The position numbers and the translations under genes are program-made. From a bacterium (GTDB lineage: Bacteria > Babelota > Babeliae > Babelales > JABGSX01), in NCBI GenBank assembly GCA_018647505.1, contig JABGSX010000019.1:1-39016 (forward strand): a stretch of 39,016 bases of DNA, given 5' to 3'. This document shows, one piece after another, positions 34,348 to 39,016 of the stretch (within the stretch, counting starts at the first letter, position 1; each line of letters opens with the position of its first letter). Below the pieces are notes generated by a model. The model saw nothing but the letters and a program-made list of their open reading frames with translations, searched no databases and was not told where the DNA came from.

Positions 34348-36432
34348 ATGAAAAAAAATCTTCTTCTAACTTCTCTCTTTCTGCTTTTATTTGTTTCTTG
34401 CTCACAGTTTTCATCTTTTCAAAAGGAACCCATTATGGAATATCATCCATCAAATATAAAAGAGCTTTGTGCCCTTTTTGCACAAACACCATCTGAGCTT
34501 GAAAAAAACTACGCACAAGCAATAGAAGAAGTAAAAAAAGATCTGGAAGTTATCTATTCGATTAAACCAGAAGAAAAAACATTTAAAAACACTTTTTCCA
34601 CTCTTGACGCAGCAAAAGGTGAAATAATGAAATGGATATACTTCTCAGAAGTTCCATTTTTTGTGTCACCAGACAGAAAAGTTCAAGAGACCTGCCAAAA
34701 AATAAAATCATCTAGCGAACAGGCTCTTGTTGAACTTATAGACAATAACTTTCAATTGTATAAAGCATGCAAAGAGTACATAGAAAAGAACAAATCAAAT
34801 GAAAAACTAACGGAAATACAAAAATACTTTATAAAAGATATTATGCGCAAGTTCAAAAAAAATGGGCTGGACTTGCCAAAAGAGCAACAACAAAAAGTCA
34901 CGACTGTTAGAAAAGAAATAGCTGCACAGTGTGTAGAATTAAACAACAATATAAATCTTGACCACAGCAAAATAGAGGTAAAAGAAAAAGACCTTACAGG
35001 CTTACAGCCAGAATTTATTAAAAACATACCACGAAATGAAAAAGGTTTATGTGTACTGGGTTGTGACTACCCCACTTACTTTACGGTTATGCCCCAATGC
35101 TCAAATGAAGAAGTTCGTAAGAAATTGTACATAGCATTTAATAACCGAGCGTATCCAGAAAATAAAAAGGTAATAGAAAACATAATTGCAAAGCGCGATG
35201 AACTTGGAAGTCTTTTGGGTTACAAGAGCTATGCCGCCTTTGAAATAGACGGGGAAATGGCACAAACACCAGAAAACGTCTACGACTTTCTTGATGATCT
35301 TGTAAACAAAGCACAAAAAAAATTAAAACAAGAGATAGATCTTCTGAAAAATGATTTACCAAAAGACATATCCTTAACAAAAGATGGAAAACTAAACCCG
35401 TGGGACTTGCTATACATTAGCAGGCGTTACAAGAAAAAACACTTTGATATCGACGAAGAAAAAATTGCTGAATATTTTCCCGCAGAACACACAATTGCAA
35501 AATTAGTTGAAACTTATGAAAAATTCTTCGACCTAAAAATTACTGAAGAAAAAACAGATTGCCTTTGGGACAAAGAGGTAAAAGCATTCCGAGTTTGCAA
35601 GGATGGTGGAAAAACATTTGTTGGATATCTATTGCTTGACCTTTATCCCCGCACAAATAAAGCTTCTCATGGGTACTGTTGTGACGCAATCGCCGTAGAA
35701 ACGGATGGCAACACCATAAAACCCGGAGTTGCAATTATCATTACCAATTTCACAAAGGCAACAGCAGACAAGCCCTCACTATTTAAAAGATCCGACATTC
35801 AAACACTATTCCACGAAATGGGACACTGCTTCCATGTTCTTCTTACTGAAACACCGTTTTTATCAATGACAGGTTTTAGGGTAAAACAAGACTTTGCTGA
35901 GCTACCTTCGCAAATGCTTGAAGAATGGATGTTCAACAAAGAAATATTAAGAGACATTTCATGTCATTACAAAACAGGCAAACATCTTCCAGAAAAAACA
36001 ATTGATACTCTTTTGGAGCTTAAAAGATTTGGAACTGGATTGTTTATTATCGGTCAAAGCAATCTTTGCTACTTTGCCTTGGAATTATTTAAACATGGCC
36101 AGAAAAAAGATATCGAGAAAATAGAAAAAGAACTACACAAAAATCTAATGTCAGATATTGCATACTGCAAAGAAGCTCATCACTATGCTTCATTTTTACA
36201 TCTTGAGCTTTACGGAGCACGCTACTACGGCTATCTATGGACAAAAGTTTTTGCCTTGGATTTATTTGATTTTATAGATTCAAAAAATGGCCTGCGTGAT
36301 CCAAAGTTTGGAAAGTTTTATGCTAAAACAATTTTGGCACATGGCGGAGAAAAAGATCCAGAAGAGATGCTTGTTGAGTTTCTTGGACGCAAACCAAACA
36401 ACAAGGCATTTTTAAAAGATCTGGGACTGTAA
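34348..36432 (+). CDS. M3-family metallopeptidase, likely lipoprotein (paralogue 2)
   Basis: 694 aa. Signal sequence MKKNLLLTSLFLLLFVSC with C18 as probable lipidation site, so the enzyme is probably tethered to a membrane on its outer face. Zinc site HEMGH (489-493) and E518 in FAELPSQ, at exactly the same positions as in the paralogue at 23338. The shared words YHPSNIKELCALF, NRAYPENK, AAFEIDGEMA and GARYYGYLWTKVFALD show common descent. It would degrade short peptides outside the cytosol, perhaps host-derived. Flanked downstream by palindromic repeats. Confidence 0.9.
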   Translation: MKKNLLLTSLFLLLFVSCSQFSSFQKEPIMEYHPSNIKELCALFAQTPSELEKNYAQAIEEVKKDLEVIYSIKPEEKTFKNTFSTLDAAKGEIMKWIYFSEVPFFVSPDRKVQETCQKIKSSSEQALVELIDNNFQLYKACKEYIEKNKSNEKLTEIQKYFIKDIMRKFKKNGLDLPKEQQQKVTTVRKEIAAQCVELNNNINLDHSKIEVKEKDLTGLQPEFIKNIPRNEKGLCVLGCDYPTYFTVMPQCSNEEVRKKLYIAFNNRAYPENKKVIENIIAKRDELGSLLGYKSYAAFEIDGEMAQTPENVYDFLDDLVNKAQKKLKQEIDLLKNDLPKDISLTKDGKLNPWDLLYISRRYKKKHFDIDEEKIAEYFPAEHTIAKLVETYEKFFDLKITEEKTDCLWDKEVKAFRVCKDGGKTFVGYLLLDLYPRTNKASHGYCCDAIAVETDGNTIKPGVAIIITNFTKATADKPSLFKRSDIQTLFHEMGHCFHVLLTETPFLSMTGFRVKQDFAELPSQMLEEWMFNKEILRDISCHYKTGKHLPEKTIDTLLELKRFGTGLFIIGQSNLCYFALELFKHGQKKDIEKIEKELHKNLMSDIAYCKEAHHYASFLHLELYGARYYGYLWTKVFALDLFDFIDSKNGLRDPKFGKFYAKTILAHGGEKDPEEMLVEFLGRKPNNKAFLKDLGL

Positions 36433-36444
36433 AACTTAAGATCT

Positions 36445-36497
36445 CCGTTCGAAGAAGCCCATTCGATGCGTCCTGCGGACTTACTCAGGGCGAACGG
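36445..36497. repeat. Palindromic repeat, 53-base form, copy B
   Basis: CCGTTCG (36445-36451) pairs with CGAACGG (36491-36497). The inner stem is GTCC (36470-36473) with GGAC (36477-36480). 48 of 53 positions match copy A at 9738-9790, 27 kb away, in the same orientation. Confidence 0.75.
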
Positions 36498-36621
36498 AAC
36501 GCAGGCTTGATTTGTATAAAGCGCTAGTATTTTCGTGATGAGCAAGCAAGAGTTAATGAGCACATCTAACATGGAAAAAGATGTTTGTATGAAAGCATAA
36601 ATTCTACAGAAGTTAAAACTC

Positions 36622-36661
36622 CCGTTCGTCCTGAGCAACGTCGAAGGATATATTCGAACGG
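36622..36661. repeat. Palindromic repeat, short 40-base form
   Basis: CCGTTCG (36622-36628) pairs with CGAACGG (36655-36661). The inside has GTCCTGAGCAACGTCGAAGG, a word of the type common in REP-like interspersed repeats, where TCCT pairs with AGGA. Confidence 0.65.
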
Positions 36662-36695
36662 ATAATTCAACATCAAGATTGATCATTTTTAAATG

Positions 36696-36725
36696 TTGAT
36701 TTTTATTGTAAAGTCTGCCTATAGT
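36696..36725 (+). promoter_or_regulatory. Sigma-70-like promoter for the small membrane protein
   Basis: TTGATT (36696-36701), an 18-base spacer and TATAGT (36720-36725), about 40 bases before the ATG at 36766. Both boxes keep the key TTGA and TA..T bases. Confidence 0.5.
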
Positions 36726-36765
36726 TAAGGAAATATTAACCATTTACAAAAAGGAGAATCTTTTT

Positions 36766-36987
36766 ATGAAAATGAATTTATCAGAAAAACCAAGAGGTTT
36801 TTTGTACATAATAGGTGGACTCGCATTACTTTTACACACTTTGGGCTGGATTCAAGTTGGACTTAACTACGTAATTATAATCGGTGCATTGTACGCAATT
36901 GTTTACGGATTTTTTATGGTCGACGGACCAAAGTACATTAAAAAACTATTGTCCGGCAAAAAAGCCAAAGAAACACCCTTAGATTAA
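36766..36987 (+). CDS. Small two-helix membrane protein
   Basis: 73 aa with AAGGAG 9 bases before the ATG. Two hydrophobic helices (about 12-28 and 33-52) joined by a short turn, then a basic cytosolic-type tail (KYIKKLLSGKKAKE). It has its own promoter and terminator, so it is a single-gene unit. No family is recognised; small proteins of this shape often modulate larger membrane complexes, but nothing here identifies a partner. Confidence 0.6.
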   Translation: MKMNLSEKPRGFLYIIGGLALLLHTLGWIQVGLNYVIIIGALYAIVYGFFMVDGPKYIKKLLSGKKAKETPLD

Positions 36988-37014
36988 TCAGAATAACCAA
37001 AAAGCAGATAATTT

Positions 37015-37039
37015 AAGGGGCCCATGTGGCCCCTTTTTT
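37015..37039 (+). terminator. Intrinsic terminator after the small membrane protein
   Basis: GGGGCC (37017-37022) pairs with GGCCCC (37028-37033) around a 5-base loop, followed by six T. It lies 28 bases after the stop at 36987. Confidence 0.88.
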
Positions 37040-37041
37040 AA

Positions 37042-37232
37042 TTATAAATTATATTCAGAACCATAATAGAGGGCGTCATAGAAAGCATTCTGAACTTTTA
37101 CGCCACCTTTTTTATGTTTTTTACATGCGTTTTATGAACTTTTTTAGGCGCATGTTTTTTTTCTTTTTTACATGATGACGCAAATGCCATTCCCAAGCCA
37201 AGCAACAATACAATTGCTAAATATTTCTTCAT
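37042..37232 (-). pseudogene. Lys/His-rich lipopeptide array, member 1, frameshifted
   Basis: The ATG at 37232 begins MKKYLAIVLLLGLGMAFASS followed by CKKEKKHAPKKVHKTHV, as in the other members. The A run after CATGT is then six instead of seven bases (T run 37117-37122 on the plus strand), so the frame ends early after VKNIKKVA. Restoring one base gives the usual KKHKKGGVKVQ and a tail NAFYDALYYGSEYNL ending at 37042. That tail has no cysteine. It may be a dead copy, a phase-variable copy, or an assembly error in a homopolymer. Confidence 0.7.
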
Positions 37233-37255
37233 TTTTTTAAGCTCCAGTCAGCCTA

Positions 37256-37576
37256 TTACCAATGTTTAAAAATCCCTGTAGTAACTTTAGGTTTTTGCCG
37301 AGACCCTGCCTTCTTAACACACTTGCCATTTTTAAAAACTAATCCCCGCTCTTTGCAATTTTTACTACTAGGTGGTACAGTGGGCCCTAAGTATCCACCA
37401 CCTCTGTGTGGTCTAAGACAATGATGCAAACCCTGAACTTTTACACCACCTTTTTTATGTTTTTTTACATGTGTTTTATGAACCTTTTTAGGCGCATGTT
37501 TTTTTTCTTTTTTACATGATGGTGCAAACGCCATTCCCAAGCCAACTAACAATACTAATGCTAAATATTTCTTCAT
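37256..37576 (-). CDS. Lys/His-rich lipopeptide array, member 2
   Basis: 106 aa from the ATG at 37576 (AAAAGGAAAA upstream). Constant part: signal sequence MKKYLALVLLVGLGMAFAPS, probable lipidation Cys21, then KKEKKHAPKKVHKTHVKKHK with KGGVKVQ to residue 48. Variable tail (49-106): GLHHCLRPHRGGGYLGP, SSKNCKERGLVFKNGKCVKK and a basic end; three cysteines. If processed as a lipoprotein, the mature product is a strongly cationic anchored peptide. No function or family recognised. Confidence 0.65.
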   Translation of the reverse strand: MKKYLALVLLVGLGMAFAPSCKKEKKHAPKKVHKTHVKKHKKGGVKVQGLHHCLRPHRGGGYLGPTVPPSSKNCKERGLVFKNGKCVKKAGSRQKPKVTTGIFKHW

Positions 37577-37652
37577 AGATTTTCCTTTTCTTAAATTACA
37601 TCTAATAAACAAAAAAGAAGAAAGGCACTAACCCCCCTTATTTCATTAATTA

Positions 37653-38027
37653 CTAATATGCCATTTGCGAAGCTTCTAATTGATCATAACAATAATCATC
37701 TTCCTCTCTAGGCTTGGAATCTGGCTCATATCCACCATGTTCATATTCAAACGCTCCTGGGTTACCCCACGCACAATTAGCCTTTATGCAGCTACTCTTA
37801 GTTTTTTGAGCGCCAGGATTAATACATCTACTAGACGCCGTAGGTTCTTCTGGCCCTTCAATAGACGTCGGACTCACTAGCATTTGCACTTTTACACCAC
37901 CTTTTTTATGTTTTTTTACATGTGTTTTATGAACTTTTTTTGGCGCATGTTTTTTTTCTTTTTTACATGATGGCGCAAATGCCATTCCCAAGCCAAGCAA
38001 CAATACTAATGCTAAATATTTTTTCAT
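37653..38027 (-). CDS. Lys/His-rich lipopeptide array, member 3
   Basis: 124 aa from the ATG at 38027, with AAAAAGGAAAA upstream. The first 48 residues are the constant signal and Lys/His segment. The tail differs completely from its neighbours: an acidic, Cys-containing stretch with SRCINPGAQKTKSSCIKANC, then GAFEYEHGGYEPD and a final DDYCYDQLEASQMAY; four cysteines. The charge switch from a cationic N-terminal half to an acidic tail is unique in the array. Starts 12 bases after the stop of member 4. Confidence 0.65.
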   Translation of the reverse strand: MKKYLALVLLLGLGMAFAPSCKKEKKHAPKKVHKTHVKKHKKGGVKVQMLVSPTSIEGPEEPTASSRCINPGAQKTKSSCIKANCAWGNPGAFEYEHGGYEPDSKPREEDDYCYDQLEASQMAY

Positions 38028-38039
38028 AGATTTTCCTTT

Positions 38040-38279
38040 TTAAGATATACCACCCTTTGGTATACACCTTGAACCATTACAAATTTCTGATAATTTACAC
38101 TTAGGATCACAGACATTACCAAGGTAATGATACCCTTGAACCTTTACGCCACCTTTTTTATGTTTTTTTACATGTGTTTTATGAGTTTTTTTAGGCGCAT
38201 GTTTTTTTTCTTTTTTACATGATGGTGCAAATGCCATTCCCAAACCAACCAACAATACTATTGCTAAATATTTTTTCAT
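38040..38279 (-). CDS. Lys/His-rich lipopeptide array, member 4
   Basis: 79 aa from the ATG at 38279; upstream in-frame codons run through a hairpin and are not used. The constant part has T for V once (APKKTHKTH). Tail: GYHYLGN, then VCDPKCKLSEICNGSRCIPK, giving C-x3-C-x5-C-x4-C, a compact pattern as in small disulfide-rich domains, very close to that of member 5. Function unknown. Confidence 0.65.
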   Translation of the reverse strand: MKKYLAIVLLVGLGMAFAPSCKKEKKHAPKKTHKTHVKKHKKGGVKVQGYHYLGNVCDPKCKLSEICNGSRCIPKGGIS

Positions 38280-38309
38280 AGATTTTCCTTTTTTAAAGTT
38301 TAAAAGACA

Positions 38310-38325
38310 GGGGGCTGTCGCCCCC
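38310..38325 (-). terminator. Hairpin inside the lipopeptide array, possible terminator
   Basis: GGGGGC (38310-38315) pairs perfectly with GCCCCC (38320-38325) around TGTC. On the minus strand it is followed by TGTCTTTT. It stands between members 5 and 4 and could end transcription from upstream or attenuate it. The T tract is short. Confidence 0.45.
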
Positions 38326-38353
38326 ATTATTAAATTCATTCTAACAAGTTGCC

Positions 38354-38650
38354 TTAATAGACTGCTCCATGAGTATTATTAGGCACGCAGTATCCACCAC
38401 CCTGGCAACTGTAACCGCTTCCGCAAGGAGGATTACAAATTCCAAAAGTCTTCTTGACTACTCCCTGAAATCCCCCCTTAGGAACACCTTTAATATCAAA
38501 GTCCTGAACTTTTATGCCACCTTTTTTATGTTTTTTTACCTGATGTGTTCTATGAACTTTTTTAGGCGCATGTTTTTTTTCTTTTTTACATGATGGTGCA
38601 AATGCAATTCCCAGGCCAACTAACAATACTAACGCCAAATATTTTCGCAT
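38354..38650 (-). CDS. Lys/His-rich lipopeptide array, member 5
   Basis: 98 aa with AAAGGAG before the ATG. Start MRKYLALVLLVGLGIAFAPS, then the constant Lys/His segment with one extra Gln (HRTHQVKKHKKGGIKVQ). The tail DFDIKGVPKGGFQGVVKK leads into FGICNPPCGSGYSCQGGGYC, that is C-x3-C-x5-C-x5-C, matching member 4 in spacing and resembling small secreted disulfide domains (knottin- or EGF-like by look only). Function unknown. Confidence 0.65.
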   Translation of the reverse strand: MRKYLALVLLVGLGIAFAPSCKKEKKHAPKKVHRTHQVKKHKKGGIKVQDFDIKGVPKGGFQGVVKKTFGICNPPCGSGYSCQGGGYCVPNNTHGAVY

Positions 38651-38694
38651 AGTTTCTCCTTTAAAGATTACTTTTAACTTTTTTTATATACTTG

Positions 38695-38898
38695 TTACCA
38701 CTTAAGGTCTTTTTCTAAATCTTCCTCTATTCTCCTTTCCCAATTTTCATGTTTTTTAACATGTGCACGTTTTGGGGTATGTTTTACTACACGATGTATT
38801 TTTTTAGCATGTTTTTTAGGCGCATGTTTTTTTTCTTTTTTACATGATGGTGCCAAAACTAAAACAAACAACATCGCAAGTGTAATGTACATTTTCAT
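38695..38898 (-). CDS. Lys/His-rich lipopeptide array, member 6 (divergent)
   Basis: 67 aa with AGGAG before the ATG. The signal part is shorter (MKMYITLAMLFVLVLAPSC); the CKKEKKHAPKK start of the mature region is kept, then a different His/Lys/Arg-rich stretch (HAKKIHRVVKHTPKRAHVKK) replaces the HKTHVKKHKKGG segment. The tail is short and charged (ENWERRIEEDLEKDLKW) without cysteine. It is the most upstream member and probably the most distant relative. Confidence 0.6.
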   Translation of the reverse strand: MKMYITLAMLFVLVLAPSCKKEKKHAPKKHAKKIHRVVKHTPKRAHVKKHENWERRIEEDLEKDLKW

Positions 38899-38948
38899 AC
38901 ATTTCTCCTATCACACAAAGTTAGACCGACTTAATTATCTCTTATCAC

Positions 38949-39016
38949 TCATTTTTCATTGCTCTTCTCAGAGCCTTTACCCAAACCAGAAATCTGTCCG
39001 TGTACAAGCGGTTGGT
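38949..39016 (-). other. Possible 3' end of a gene entering from the right edge
   Basis: Two minus-strand frames stay open from the edge to a stop here: one ending in GLGKGSEKSNEK (stop at 38951-38949) and one ending in KALRRAMKNE (stop at 38947-38945). Neither can be assigned, and the stretch may equally be the upstream region of the lipopeptide array. Confidence 0.25.

Larger units (their letters stand above)
36433..36765. other. 333-base intergenic region with two palindromic repeats
   Basis: No supported gene. It holds repeat copy B (36445-36497), a shorter relative (36622-36661), and a promoter (36696-36725) for the small membrane protein. About 36500-36620 shows no recognisable feature. 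Confidence 0.6.

Noticed and set aside
37100-38640. Regularly spaced direct repeats that could suggest a CRISPR array
   Set aside because: The repeated blocks are about 140 bases and are the coding sequence of the constant part of a gene family; there are no short repeat/spacer units or cas genes.
37256-38650. Double-glycine bacteriocin leaders in the lipopeptide array
   Set aside because: The GG follows a Lys/His-rich segment after a Sec-type lipobox, not the usual acidic/hydrophobic double-glycine leader, and no peptidase-transporter gene is nearby; kept only as a possible cleavage site.

Overview
The window is about 39 kb of AT-rich bacterial DNA. It mixes ordinary housekeeping genes (ATP synthase subunit c, leucyl-tRNA synthetase, UvrB, RecD2-type helicase, an ABC-F ATPase, a TalC-type aldolase) with an unusually high share of genes for secreted proteins of unknown function. 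Signal peptides with lipobox-like cysteines and a likely outer-membrane barrel point to a diderm. Secreted WD40 proteins, a metazoan-style deoxynucleoside kinase and host-facing candidate effectors point to a reduced, host-dependent lineage. Dependentiae (TM6/Babeliae) is my best guess, inferred from gene style only; no rRNA or tRNA gene is visible to test it.

Layout. 1-1130: atpE and a deoxynucleoside kinase, both minus. 1430-9655: a plus-strand run with a putative outer-membrane protein, a small secreted protein, recD2, a degenerate Amidase_3-like protein and a GerMN-like protein (the last three coupled by ATGA overlaps), two small secreted proteins and an ABC-F ATPase. 9656-11922: an island made of a secreted Hint-containing polymorphic toxin and its likely immunity gene, bordered on both sides by copies of a palindromic repeat. 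11923-21004: TalC-type aldolase, a WD40 protein, a small nucleotidyltransferase, leuS, a NUDIX protein and a three-gene membrane-protein operon. 20961-23076: three secreted proteins on the minus strand, one of them GC-rich with two basic clusters resembling nuclear localisation signals. 23338-25431 and 34348-36432: two exported M3 metallopeptidase paralogues. 25464-31211: a tandem family of three secreted proteins that combine an N-terminal Skp1/BTB-like region, a WD40 propeller and a C-terminal helical module; the copy farthest downstream is broken. 31451-34155: uvrB and an anchored protein. 36766-36987: a small membrane protein. 37042-38898: a tandem array of six short lipoprotein-like genes with a nearly invariant signal and Lys/His-rich N-terminus and unrelated, mostly Cys-rich C-termini.

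The strongest candidates for something undescribed are (1) the constant-leader, variable-tail lipopeptide array at the right end, (2) the secreted Skp1/BTB-like + WD40 family, (3) the secreted protein with nuclear-localisation-like clusters, and (4) the repeat-flanked Hint toxin/immunity cassette. All functional readings come from reading the sequence without database searches.
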